Positions 38,781-51,079 of a DNA stretch of 64,000 bases are shown piece by piece; the stretch's first letter is position 1, and each line of letters starts with the position of its first letter. The stretch is taken from NCBI GenBank assembly GCA_011033025.1, contig WFMF01000135.1:186001-250000 (forward strand). Reading direction: 5' to 3'. The DNA is from Beroe forskalii (Eukaryota > Ctenophora > Nuda > Beroida > Beroidae). The notes below the pieces were generated by a model. That model ran no database searches. It saw nothing but the letters and a program-made list of their open reading frames with translations, and was not told the origin of the DNA. The position numbers were made by a program, and so were the translations under genes.

Positions 38781-38981
38781 TCAGCAAACACCTGTTTAAG
38801 TAAGTTCACTGAAATCTAACAAATAAACTAGAAATTGAAAAATCATATCAAATATAAAGATCATATCATTTTCCAATGACAGGTTCTGCATGTACAAGAT
38901 AGACATCCCAGAAGTGACCTGTCAGATGAAAATTTCAACATGAAAAAAAATAAATCAGGTTCAAATTTTGAGGGATAAATT
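38781..38981 (-). other. 3' flank of the ZNRD2-like gene
   Basis: About 200 AT-rich bases between the stop codon (minus strand) and the 25-bp array. Probably 3' untranslated sequence. I see no clear AATAAA on the minus strand. Confidence 0.5.
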
Positions 38982-39199
38982 TTAGTTCTCTTCTGTAAAA
39001 TCATCTGATAAAGCTCGTTTAAGAGTAGAAATGGCTTCACAATATTGCTTTATATGGGTGCTCTGAGATAAATTTGAATGGTCTGCATTTTGAATTGCTT
39101 CACAAAGTTTTGTAATGGTTCTTTTGATAGAGTTCTGGACTTCTGGAATTGGAGTATTATTTCTGGGAAGATCTCTTTGAGTTGTTGATGATGCTGGCC
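38982..39199 (-). CDS. ZNRD2: ZNRD2 homologue, last exon
   Basis: The acceptor on the minus strand is AAATATTGCAG. The G carried over plus GG opens with GPASSTTQRDLPRNNTPIPE, then VQNSIKRTITKLCEAIQNAD and finally LKRALSDDFTEEN with TAA. 72 codons, including the stop. Confidence 0.92.
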
Positions 39200-39941
39200 C
39201 TGCAATATTTTAACTTTGAAATTTAACTTGGTGGCTTAAAGAAAGGTCATAGGGAAGATCATAAATTTGACTTAACAAAATTAAAAAGGCACACAAATAA
39301 TTTCTTAGTTATTAGTTGGTGAAATATCAAGCAAATACCATTAATTGCAGACACTGCAGCTTGCACAAGTCGAGGAGGAGGTGAAGGGGTACATCTCACA
39401 TCAGAGGGCCTTGGAGTAGGCTGTTGGGAAAGGGATGCATAAAGCTGTTCTCTACTCATGTCGGTAGGATTTATGTCTCTTATCAAAACAGAAGATGGGA
39501 GATTCTGTGAAGTAGGCTGTTCATTGTCAGGGGTTTTGTCAACAATATCACAACCAACACAAAGCCTCTTATTCTGCCGATCCTGTAACAACAATTATTT
39601 ATCACTGTAACAACAATTATTTATTATATAATTTTAATGAAGAAATTGATGTAGCTATAAATATTAATCATTTGTTTGACTAATCATTTGTTTGACTGAT
39701 AGATGCAGCCAATAAATAGCCAATATAGATATAATAAAATGATGGCAAAATGAATTACATTCATAAAACTCTAGTTCATATACAAACTAGAGGGTTTTTG
39801 TTAGCAATGTAAATGTCACCTCAAGCAAAACTGTTTGGCATGTTTCACATTCATCGGCCAACATTTTGTAGCCCCTTAGTAGGTAATTCCCAACCAAACT
39901 ACTTATTTGGTCTAGCCTCTCCATCCTTTCATTCTGGTCAG
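38982..39941 (-). CDS. ZNRD2: ZNRD2 (SSSCA1/p27 autoantigen) homologue, three exons, first exon missing
   Basis: Minus-strand exons 39941-39820, 39582-39339 and 39199-38982 join in frame (phases 0 and 1) to a TAA stop, giving about 194 residues; the human protein has 199. The first exon encodes NERMERLDQISSLVGNYLLR and GYKMLADECETC, the family signature (D.IS.L.G.YLLRGY.ML). CETC and CVGC, separated by TVLLEDRQNKRL, form the zinc ribbon. The end has a helical segment SIKRTITKLCEAIQNA like the human C-terminal helix. In humans ZNRD2 is a small protein named as an autoantigen in scleroderma; its molecular role is poorly defined. The initiating exon, about 15-20 residues, was not located and may lie beyond the transposon at 40478-43366. 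Confidence 0.93.
39339..39582 (-). CDS. ZNRD2: ZNRD2 homologue, middle exon with CVGC
   Basis: The acceptor is TTGTTACAG. Encodes DRQNKRLCVGCDIVDKTPDN, completing the zinc ribbon, then a low-complexity serine/proline region (QQPTPRPSDVRCTPSPPPRL) and VQAAVSAIN. The donor is AATG/GTATTT, phase 1. Confidence 0.93.
39820..39941 (-). CDS. ZNRD2: ZNRD2 homologue, exon with YLLRGYKML and CETC
   Basis: The acceptor GTGTATACAG precedes CTGACCAG; a G from the missing exon would make alanine. Encodes DQNERMERLDQISSLVGNYL, LRGYKMLADECETC and QTVLLE. The donor is GAG/GTGACA, phase 0. An open frame runs further upstream through a Met, but that part is AT-rich and unlike the family, so I treat it as intron. 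Confidence 0.92.
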
Positions 39942-40477
39942 CTGTATACACATTCACCATAATATTTACCTCAATGGGGAGATTCTTGTTAAGCCTAATT
40001 AAATTACTTCTACTGACATATGATGCCAAGGATAAATTACATATATCTCAGAGCATTCACATTTAGTCTTGCTGATTGATATCTTGAAGAAAGTTTCTTC
40101 ATGATGTGAATAGACATTTAGAGTCATTTAAAATCAAGCATGTATACCTTTTTGGCGTATACTTAGCATACCTATGAACATGCCTTTTATAACTAGCCTT
40201 AAGAAGTAAAATCATTTTTGAACCATTTTTATTTGAACCCTTGGCCACAAATTGTCAAAAAATCAATAGACTTGATATAAGGGAAGGGCATGGGCAAAGC
40301 TCATGTGTCTGATCTCATATTTTCATTAAAGTGCTGTCAAACCTGGCAATTGCCACTTTGACATATGCATAGTATAACGTGAATTTAAATCTTTAATTGG
40401 ATATGGATAATTATGAATAAATATGGATTTTACTTATTTAAATATTGCAATGCATTGTTATGTATTTTTCTCCTAAC
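39942..40477. other. Probable first ZNRD2 intron, proximal part
   Basis: AT-rich with no recognisable element or exon. It ends at the start of the inverted-repeat element at 40478. Confidence 0.5.
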
Positions 40478-43366
40478 CAGGGGTGTCGTAGGGTGCGCCC
40501 TTTTTTCAAAGTTTTTTGGGCACAATTCTTTACTGATAGATCTCGATGAGCTGATCACGAATATATCAAGTTTTTTGAAATTGGACAACGCCTTCCTTGT
40601 CCGCAGGGGATTTTGTGTTCGTGACGTCATGTCACGTGTCATGTCACATGACCCCGTCTGCTAGTACTTTGTGCGCTGGTTGATGGCGCGATTGTTATAC
40701 TGTGCGCGTTCGCGGATCTGTCGCAGTCTGATGGCAGAGTAATTGCAGGCACTACTTAAGCTTATGGCATGGTAGTGGTGCTATAGGTCCAATGTGTCCT
40801 TTTTAAACATAGTAATACTGAAAAGGCGTTCAGGAAAAAAGCGCATGAACTAATCGGGTTTGTTTCTTTGTTCAATACCTACTGTAATAGGCTGATTCAG
40901 CTTAGCGGATTGAGTTAAATTGACTCAAAGATGGCATCATCAAGTATACGAGAGAGCAAAAGAATATAAATGATTTAATGATCTTAGAAAACTCATATTA
41001 CCAATACCTCAGCGGATCAGCTTAGTTGGCGGATCCGCTAGTAGCATTCAATCACATTATCTAAGCGGATCCGCTAAGCTTAGCGGATCCGCTTAAGATG
41101 AACTGTGTCATGGCAATTTTTCTGAATTTTATAATCGAGATGATTTTCAAAAACGGTAAATCTATCCGCTGGAGCTTAGCGGATCCTTGCTTAAGATTCA
41201 ATCACATTATCACAAAAGGATCCGCTTAGCTTGCCGGATCCTTTTAGATGTAACTGTACTGTGTCATGGCGAGAAAACGGTAAAGTGACATGACCCCCAA
41301 CATAACATCCCCGACACCAGCCCCTACTTCCAGTACTGTGAATCTATAGAGAAAGCAGGGGGAAAAGCCCCAGTTTGGGTTGGGCAAATTTGGGTCCCCC
41401 CCCCATTAATCCCCCTCGCAAATAAACAAGCATGATCCTGCGGTCCCTCCCCCTTAGGATTTGTAAACCCGCAACGGGAGTTTTGGGGTTTTTTCCCCTC
41501 GCCCTACTCCCTTTGCGCGCAACATGAATTGCCCCAACAATGCCTTTTTAAGGGTGTTACCAAACAATTCCCTATTTCCCCTTTTGGGAATCCCGGAAAA
41601 TCCTTCCCCTTTTTTCCCGGAAAACTCGAATAATCATTCTTCTACCCCAAAAAGAACCGTTTCCTCCGTCAACTTTGGGGTTAAATTTGATTCGTCGATT
41701 CATTCGTCTCGATTTTCCCATTCATTCATCCATTCGATTCGTTTATTCGGTTCGTCGGGGTTCGATTAGGCCCCATTCGGGCGTTCGATTGCCCATTCGA
41801 TTCGCCCTGATTCGCCCATTCGATTGGCCCATTCGATTGTCGATTCGGGTTCGTCCCTTCGATTCGCTCTGATTCGATTCGGTCGATTCTCATTTGCCCG
41901 ATTCGTCGACCGATTCGGTCGATTCGATTGCCGACGGATTCGCCGATTTATAATCTACGAATCTATCTTAATCGAAGACCGACGAAGGAAATCAAGGTTC
42001 TGTTGTGTGTGAAGTCAGAATGATTATTCGAGAATTTCCAGACCAGAGTCGCACTTTCCAGGATGTCAGGAGAGATGCTGGATATGGAGTAGAACGAGAC
42101 TGCTATCACAAGTAAGGGCTATATTCAAGCGAACGTGCCCAATCGGAATCCCGCTTGTTATTGATAGGTTCATGTTGCTTGTCACTAGTCGATGAAAGCG
42201 ACACCTGAACTCCTGCCCCAAGCACAGTTGCAAGGGAGTTTACTATGCCTATAGAGGGATGTGATGTTAAGCCGTGGATCAGTGCGTTTGATATAGTACT
42301 TGCTTATTGATCGGGGATGTAATGTCAGCGGGGAGTCAAATGTTGAACTGATCGTCAAACCGCGACGTTTGACCCTCTGCTTTCCTCTATAGATTCACAG
42401 TACTGGAAGTAGGGGCGTGGTGTCGGGGGGATGTTATGTTGGGGGTCAGTGTCACTTTTACCGTTTTCTTGCCATGACACAGTACAAGTTACATCCTAAG
42501 CGATCCGCTGTTGCCGGATCCTTAGCTTAGCGGATCCGCTAAGATAATGTGATTGAATCTGCTAGGGTTGCCGGATCCGCTAAGCTCAGCGGATAGCATA
42601 ACGTTTTTTGAAAATCATCTCGATTATAAAATTCAGAAAATTGCCGTGACACAGTTCCATCTAAGCGGATCCTGCTAAGCTGGATCCGCTTAGATAATAT
42701 GATTGAATCTGCTAAGCGGATCCCGCTGAGGTATTGGTAATATGAGTTTTCAAGATCATTAAATCATTTTGATTCTTTGCTCTCTCGTATACCTTGATGA
42801 TGCCATCTTGGTCAATTTAACTCAACTAAGCTGAATCAGCCTATTAGTATTGAACAAAGAAACAAAACCCCGATTAGTTCAAGCGTTTCTTCTGAACGTC
42901 TTCAGTGACTATAGGTTTAAAGTTGACACATTGGACCTATAGCACCACTACCATAAGCTTAAGTAATGCCTGCAATTACTCTGCCATCAGACTGCGACAG
43001 ATCCGCGAACGCGCACAGTATAACAATCGCGCGCGCGGAAGCAACCAGCGCACAAAGTATTACCACATGTTACGTGTCCCTGTTTGTTCGCGCTTGCGCG
43101 CGCTTCTCTGAAGAGGCGCGCTTGCGCGCGCAAAATAAGGCTCCGTAACATGGAGTAAACAAAGTACTAGCAGACGGGTCACGTGACATGACACGTGACA
43201 TGACGTCACGAAACACAAAAATCCCCTGCGGACAAGGAATTAGGCGTTGTCCAATTCCAAAAAACTTGATATATTCGTGATCAGCTCATCGAGATCTATC
43301 AGTGAAGAATTGTGCCCAAAAAACTTTGAAAAAAGGGCGCACCCTAGGGGTGTCGCGACACCCCTG
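40478..43366. mobile_element. Large inverted-repeat transposon-like element (2.9 kb)
   Basis: The left arm 40478-41361 and the right arm 42373-43366 are inverted copies over nearly their whole length (CAGGGGTGTCG ends, GGTGCGCCC, GATAGATCTCGATGAGCTGA, ATAGCACCACTACC, ACTTCCAGTACTGTGAATC). Both arms carry repeated GGATCCGCTAAGCTTAGCGG-type palindromes and TGACGTCA near the tips. CAGGGGTG ends recall hAT elements, but a clean 8-bp target duplication is not visible. The left flank CTCCTAAC resembles CCCCTAAC near 43370, just beyond the right end. No transposase frame is visible, so it is presumably non-autonomous. Confidence 0.85.
41362..41990. other. Low-complexity, possibly poorly resolved core of the inverted-repeat element
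   Basis: Homopolymer-rich (CCCCCCCCC, GGGGTTTTTTCCCC) and then degenerate TTCGATTCG-type repeats. Its texture differs sharply from the flanking arms and from 41990-42372. I suspect consensus damage in the centre of a long palindrome, but a real degenerate repeat is possible. Confidence 0.5.
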
Positions 43367-45048
43367 GTTTCCCCTAACCAGGGGTGCCGCGCCGTGCACT
43401 CCGTGCGCGAAACCAGGGCGCTGGTAATTAGGCGGCAATGTATTTTATGTTGGCATTACCTGCTGCAACCTCATAAAGGTTCCGCGGTTGCAGCAATGCA
43501 GCGTTATCTGTTACGGTGGTTTTTCGAATTATAGGCGGAAAAGCGCGGCGGGGAGTGCGCGGCCCCACTGCCCTCCAAAACAAAGGGGCCGCGCCGCGAT
43601 CCCCCAAACATGAAAAAGCAAAAATTTCTCCCTTTCACATGCCTCAACGAAAATGGCTCATGCACCTACCCACCTACTATTGTAGTGGTAGAGTAGGATA
43701 ATAGTTTTATAATGGTTAAGAAATAAAAGGAGGAGAAGGAGGAGAAACAATTTCTTTTATTCAGTTATTTTTGGCTCTTCTGTTTCTTGTTCTTTTATTC
43801 GGGCATTGACAGGCAGCCTGGACTTTCTTCAGCGTATCTTTGTCTCTGGTGATTTCTCTCGTTTGATTGCAGTTTCAGGAGAATTCATTTCAGCTCTCAA
43901 ATGCATAAGTCGTAGAAAATTGTAATCGAGTTGTGAAAAATCATGTTCAGGTAATTCCAAAGTCGGGAAAATGATATTATCATAAACTTGGCTATTAACC
44001 TTAGTACTAACAATGTGAATAATGAGCACAGAGCAAATATTCCTCGTTTTTATTGTGGAAGAAGCTTACATTTATAATTATTTTGTTTAAGAAGTTGATG
44101 TTAATCAAGTTAGTAGTGGTACACGTTGCTATGGCATCCAAACCATGAATATCATCAACAACACAAGTACAGCTAGCTGTGTGGTGATATCATTATTTTG
44201 AGCGAGTATTGACTACTGTTATTTTAGTATTTTCTCCTGCTTTGAGTTTTGACTCAAATATGCGGAATATTTTTGCCACAGTCAGTGTTGCTAGGATGGA
44301 CTAAGGTTTTACATTGATGTTACTATGTTAAAGGTCGTTGTAAGCTCAGGTTTGTTATTAATTCTATGGTATTCTATTCAATGGGGCGTCCTTTTATATT
44401 CTGTTGTAGGTTTCCATTCATTATTTCCATTCAGTGTGTAGCTCTGGGTTGTGGAGGATGTACAACCGTACAATATTTCAATAAAGGCAACAAAGTAACG
44501 GGGAAAAATTGTTTCATTGTTTTCCTTGAAAACATCAAAAGGTAAAAAATTTCCCACTATTAGAGCCATTTCGAAAAGTAGAAAGTCTATTGGATAACTT
44601 GACTGGATGATATTTTAAGCAAATCAGTTTGATTTGCATTTAATAAACCTTAGATTTTTTGGCACCAATTTTCATTGACACCATTTCTCAATGCTTCATC
44701 TCACCTTGACATCATTTTAGCATTAATTTACCTTCTCCAGTTCTCCCTAGTTGCACCGTTTACCATCACCTCGTTGCGCTGAACTCTACTCAATTAAATC
44801 TGAAATTATAATCAACAGTTCAACGCACTGAAATTTTAAACCTTTTAAATCTACCTCCAATCCAAAGTGACTCCAGTTTATGAATTCTGAATCTGACCAA
44901 TAACCTTGCTCTAAATCAGTGCTCACGGTCAGTTTTTTTCTAAAACGTTTTGGTTTTTTTTTGCAGAATCGTGCAGCACGTTAATTTTCTACTAAACGCT
45001 CGCGTTTTCATACTATGCCGGATTAACTTGTCACTATCTTATGACCGT
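43367..45048. other. Unassigned interval
   Basis: Starts with a second CAGGGGTGCCGCG end-like sequence (about 43378) and GC-rich palindromic DNA to about 43610, then AT-rich sequence. No supported gene; the minus-strand frame 43829-44029 has no recognised motif. Confidence 0.45.
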
Positions 45049-45051
45049 TTA

Positions 45052-47410
45052 GGGCCAAATCGCACGGGGACAAAAATCGTGGAAACTTTCATATCTCACC
45101 AAAATTCGGATTTTACCTATAGTGCGATTTCATTTTTTTAAGGCCACTTTTCGTGAGATCTGAAAACGTGGTGAGAAAAGTGGTGAAAAGTATCACCGGC
45201 CTCAGGAGAGGTGACAGTTTACGCCACAATCGGCGAAATCTTTGTGGTGAAATCAAAACTCCGTCCGTTTTCAATATCGGTGAGATTTGTCACCACTAAT
45301 CACGTGCAGTGACGAAAAGATCACGCGCATGGTCACGTGATAGCGGTGGAAAGTTTCACGATGGTACAAAAAACCAAAACGCACGGTAGCGGTGAGATGT
45401 AGCGTTACAACACACGCAGTCATTGACCAATCAGCGCGCTGCATTCCAAGAGTGCGGGAAACATAGTAAATAGTGGGAAACACAAAGAGCACCAATCTTT
45501 CTAAATGTGTATCGTTCATATCTTGCTGTGCCTTCTCATTTCTGTAGTGTTGCCACTCTGTATTTTGTTTCTTCTCCTGTATTTTCTATCCTATATAATA
45601 ATGACATTCCATTGAAGCATTGAAGGTTGTGTTAATTCCGACTGATTGATGTAGGAACTTTACTGCAAAAATATGTGGCCAAGAATAGACAAAAGTCGAA
45701 TCAAATAGCAGAGAAAACAGTGAACTGCAGTGAAAGCAGTGATTGAGTGATAGCAGCAGCCCCAACTCAGTAAAAGCAATCATTTCGAGAAAGTTAAAAT
45801 CATAATATGCAAGAAAGATATGCAAAAAGATACAAAACCAAAAACGAGAGAATGAAATACAATATCATGAAATAAAGTGTGGAATTTGCATTTGATTTGT
45901 TTTGATCAGTTGCATTGCCATGTTGCCATGGTAACACATTCTTCTGAAATAGCAAGAGTTGAGTGAGAGCACTGAGCAATACGTCATTATCATTAGTAAC
46001 AATGGTGTATTACTTTTTCTCACACGGAGGAGCGGACGATAAATGTTGCCTGATTACCGGTTTGTAGTTTGGTACATTGTGCAATTACTGTCCCGTGAGA
46101 AATGTAAAATAGGCACTTTAAGTCATTGACATACCATATTCAACCATAGTAATTACGTCATTCTCATTTGTTTATTATTACTGTGCTGCAAAAAAGAGTT
46201 TCACCAAATGTAAATTCGCTCATTTTTAGTCATTTCCTTTCATCATTTTGTATCTCTTTCCAATTTCTGTTGTAACTGAGGCGTTTCACAAAGTGACATG
46301 CTACCAAGATTAATTCATTTTCTCCTTTGTTTGTTTTCCAATTATCGTTTGTACTTCAAAAATTGCTAGTGTTTCATCTCAGCACATTTTTAGCCCATTA
46401 TCTTTCGATTGCAAGACCTTTGAGATTGATCCATGCTTTGATTCGATTCCTTAAAAATTTTCGTCCTCTACATAGGCTTTGCCAGCCCCTTCGAGCCCTG
46501 TGTGCTACACGATTTATACTGTTTTGCAGTTGCAGTACATTCTGCGTATCGAATGATTGTATTGCTGTGTATAGTCATGATGATGATGTATGATTCGAAG
46601 TCACATTTTAAGAATTAAGATCGGACATTTTAAGATGGGTTGGGAACTACCATGACCCTGCGTTGTCTTGCAAGCCAGCACTGACTTAGTGTTTCCATTT
46701 TGCGATGGTATTAGAAATTTGTTTCGAGCTTGGCTGTTCACTGGCATGATGTATGCAGTTTTGAATTGACAGCTTGACTGAAAATGCTCACTGGGCACTG
46801 TCTCGTACCATACTGCTGACTGGTCATCGATAGATACATTTTGATGCTCATGCCAGGCTGCTGACTGGTCACTGACTCCTACCAGACTGCTGACTGTACG
46901 CTGGGTGCGTTCAGGGTGCTTGGGGTGCACACTGATTTGAAGGGTTTATTCAGAGTGCTTCACCTATTTCAGTAATACAGCGGCCATTAGTCATAAACTG
47001 AGATGAGCTGTTCAATATTGGACCTGAGCGGGATTTGAACCCACAACCTCCTGAAGCTGAAGGCATTTTGGATGCTCTGCCATTGAGCTATCAAACATGC
47101 CATTTTATCCGCCGTGCGTTTTGACGAAAAATAATATTTCCGTGATTCCGAGATCTAGGACGTGACAAATTACACGGATATTTTGTTACGCCGTGCGTTT
47201 TCGCGAAATATAGCAATTTTGGTGACAAATTACGTCGTGCGATTTGGCGTAATTTTGTCTCCGTGAAATGCATTGAAAAGCTGTCGCCGTACGTTTTGAT
47301 CATTTTTATACCGGCGTGAAATATTCCGCCGTGCGATCTCACGAAATTTGGACGTGACAACTGACCTGGGCATATTTTTTCACGATTTTTGTCCCCGTGC
47401 GATTTGGCCC
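45052..47410. mobile_element. PIF/Harbinger-like non-autonomous DNA transposon (2.36 kb)
   Basis: Terminal inverted repeats GGGCCAAATCGCACGGGGAC / GTCCCCGTGCGATTTGGCCC (extending to AAAAATCGTG) are flanked on both sides by TTA (45049-45051 and 47411-47413), the 3-bp duplication typical of PIF/Harbinger. Subterminal sequence carries repeated CCGTGCG(T/A)TTT and CGTGACAA blocks on the right and matching CGGTGA/CACGTGA blocks on the left. No transposase is visible. A tRNA-like sequence lies near its right end. Confidence 0.82.
47021..47097 (-). pseudogene. tRNA-derived sequence (SINE head or tRNA pseudogene)
   Basis: On the minus strand, A box TAGCTCAATGGCAGAGC (47074-47090) and B box GGGTTCAAATCCC (47030-47042) are spaced as in a tRNA. 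The T stem GTGGG/CCCGC pairs. The acceptor arm pairs mostly through wobble pairs, and the anticodon stem does not close. It is therefore not a functional tRNA. It lies inside the Harbinger-like element. Confidence 0.7.
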
Positions 47411-48289
47411 TTACAAGTGTAGTTGAATTTGTCGTTTATGAAGCACAGTAGGTATATTATAATGCATAATTGTAATCAAAATTTCAGCAAATCTACTCTC
47501 TCTTTGCTTTCTCTTCGACGAACATATAAAATGTAATTTTGGATAAATATCCGCACTATATAATATTTTCAGCCACTGTACAGAATCTAGAAATATCAAG
47601 CTATCAAGTTATGCCGGGAATGCTCTGAAAATTTAGAGTTTAATTAAGCTGAACTCAGTGACAATCAGGCATTATAATTCGTGCATGGTCTTAAGACACT
47701 TCCCTTTCACTCAGCCTCTCTCTTCCTCTCAAAATGTCCGCGTAGATAATAGTGAGGTTGCGATGACGTCATTATCATAGCTGACTGTGGTGAGTTGGTA
47801 ACGTGGACCGCCTATTTGTCGAGCGGGTGGGTAGTGGAGAGCTTAATAATTCGGTGTCATTATTGGAGTAATAATCTTGCAAAATGCACACCACATAACC
47901 CCCAAATTTACCTTATATAGTGCACACGGGTATATTGCTGTGAAGAATTAGCAACCATCTTTCACTACATCTATTTCGCGTTACCTGCTTGTGCTTCGAC
48001 TTCAGTCTGCTGATTTTTTACAATTCTCATGATTTCTATTAAGGTCTTCATCATAATACAAGAAGTATGATGAGTTAATTAACTTATCATTGGTTACAAA
48101 TTTAAATTTTGTCAATTGATTGTATTTGCGAAGATTGCTCGCACATATGATATTCAATCAATACCATTCGCGCTCATAACTCACAAGCATCATACTGGTA
48201 AGTGGTTTGAAAAGTGACTCGGAAGACCTTAAACCAAATATATTTGGTCCTAGGTCTTCAGAGCCACTTTTTAAACAAAGTGACACAGG

Positions 48290-48533
48290 CCAGACGCAAA
48301 ATGACACAGGCCAGACGAAAAGTGACACAGGCCAGAAACAAACTGACGAACACCAGAACAGACCAGACATAAACTGAAACAGACCAATATAAACACAATA
48401 TAAATTTTATATTGTGTTTTGTCAGTTAAGTGTGGACTCAGGTCTGTTTCAGTTTATGTCTGGTCTGTTCTGGTGTTCGTCAGTTTGTGTCTGGCCTGTG
48501 TCACTTTGCGTGTGGCCTGTGTCACTTTGCGTC
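48290..48533. repeat. Inverted repeat with tandem GTGACACAGGCCAGAC blocks
   Basis: The left arm (to 48385) has AAGTGACACAGGCCAGACG units, then ACTGACGAACACCAGAACAG and ACATAAACTGAAACAGACC. The right arm (48441-48533) is its inverted copy with CTGGCCTGTGTCACTTTGCG units. The loop contains a smaller palindrome (AACACAATATAAATTTTATA). Confidence 0.92.
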
Positions 48534-51079
48534 TGTTCATTAATTGTCTAACCTGCCCATTATTTTATGTTTATTTCAGTTTATCTCCTGTTTCCGTATT
48601 CGACTAAAAGCCTAGAATAATAATGAGGATTATAATAATTATAAATAATAATAATAATATTCACCCCCTCATGAATCAACTGTATAGCCAGGTGCAATGG
48701 TCTGAGTCACATTCGCAGCTGGGTGTTCGTTACATGTGTCTAACTTTTACATGGCGTCGTTAGAGTGTTCTGTTGCTCAGCTCTATACTGCCTCTTCGTA
48801 ATCTGCGTACACTGTACAATGTACATTAAAAGCACATTCTACAGTGCTCATTAATTGTTTAGTTTACAATGTACATCGTACCTGATTTGTACATTGTACA
48901 ATGGCACAATGTATATTGATTTGTGCTCGATTGTGTATACGAGACAGTTGGCTGTAGTGACTTCTTTCTCATTCTTTTCGTGGGACGATTCAGAAATCAG
49001 AATCTGCAGAAATCAGAATCTGTAGAAATCAGAAATCAGAATCTGTACACCAAATATCTATTTGACTGTAAAAATGAAACTCAAAATTGGTGCTCGTAAT
49101 TCGTAATTATTCAACAAATTAACTCGCAGCCGTCGCGCGAGAAAGCCTGCCTGGCTCTGTGCCAAGAGGGAGGTTTTGTTCCTGACTTCTTGGATTATAT
49201 ACGTCGTTATAATACGTTTAACCTGCTCCAAGTACATTCATAATATCTCGGCGTGTAGTACGGCCCGCGCCGCGCAGCGTCACTAACTTACCACTCTGCG
49301 CTATGATAATGACGTCATCACCTTCGCCTACCTGACACAGGGGAAATAATATCCTGGAGTCATTAAAACCCGGCCTCCCACATTTACAGCGCTCAATATG
49401 CGTTGTTCAGCGTAGCATCCACCTCCGCATATATATCCTGGATTTAAATTACCGACTCAATTTATATGCATTTAAATATATTTTATATTTATATACGACT
49501 GTTCAAACACGGTGCACACGTGTGCGTATGTAGTAAATTTCCGTAAATTCAACTTCACGTCGTGTTATGTTATAAAGATGGGATGTAGTCGAACATTGCG
49601 CACATTCCATTTGAATAGCTTCATCATGTTTCACGACGCTGCGCAGAGAATGCAGTTATCAAAGGTCTTATTATGCTGCACTGATGCTGTTAGCAACAGG
49701 CTGTCAATATTTGACAGATATGAAATCTATTCTGCTATATAAATCCTATTCTGTTGACCCATGATAATTATATGTTCTCTCCTTCAATTCCTGTAATTTG
49801 TTTTGTTCGTGATATTATGTATTCGCCATAATATCTAGCATACAAGTTCTCAATATTTCCTCCCATATTGCTTCGTTTCTCGATACTTTCCTCACTTCTT
49901 ACCCAGAAATTGAGGGAATTACCCTTGGGGCCTTGGAGCTGTTGATAAGTTCGGAAGTAATGGTGGGCACAGCGTGATGAGTATATTAGGAATTCGTAAT
50001 GCCTTTCTCTGAAACATATCTCTCGTCTGGGAAGCCCTGTGTTTAATGGAGAATATGTCTCCGGGTATATGAATTAGAAGAAGCGGTTGAGACTGACGTC
50101 ATTACCACACATTAAAGTGGTGAATTGATGAAGCTGAAGTGCTGACTTTATATTGGTGCGCGCAGAAACTATATAGAATATATATGCACGCCATAAACGC
50201 ATACATATATACAGAGCTCGTGCGTTTCATATCATCGGCGTAAAGCACTTCTTATTTCCCGAGGTTTTCCGAGGTTTTAATATTTTAATCGTTGTATTTT
50301 TACGTGGTAGTACTCCGACGTCAACAGATCGGTTTAAAACTACTGGCTGATAGACAGCCGACTCAAGGCAGCTTTAAATATATGTACAGCATCTTAATTG
50401 TAGGGCGCGTAGAAATGATATGCGGATGTGGGGGACGTTGAAAGCAAGGTTTAGAGTTTCTTTTATATCGGCATCACTCCGCCTATTTTTCTTGGATGAC
50501 CATTATGTCCTTTTACCTATTAACTTACCATGTTTTACATTGATGAATCGAGTAGGTACACATATATATGTTATTCAGATGTTACTTACCTTTTCTGTGT
50601 ACTGCGTAGTCCATTAAGAGTGTATTCCCCTGCTCTGTGATTGGTGCTTTCTCTTCCTTTGCTGAGCTGCCATTGGTTAAAACGATAAAGGAGGATCTAC
50701 CTTCCAAACGCAACCTGTGTCTACCACAAAGCTCTACAGTCTATATTATCCTCTTTTTCCTTGTTCATTGTTCATTTCTTGGTACTTTTTTAGAAACTAT
50801 TGTTATGTTTTACAATCAATACTTTCCACTTTTAGGTACTAATTTTAGAAATTGTTATTATGTTTTACAATCAACGCTTTTTTGCGCTAACAGCTTAGAA
50901 TAGCAGTTTATTTATAAATTTGTTTCATGAACTCGTGTATACAGGCAAACCGAGCGCAACCTGGGCAAACAATGAATGAAATAGGCAAACATTAAACAAA
51001 GATTTGTATTCTCTTTTACCTGTTTACAGTTTACACTCATAATTGACTGACTTCGGTGTGTGGGAAATACAAGTATTGT

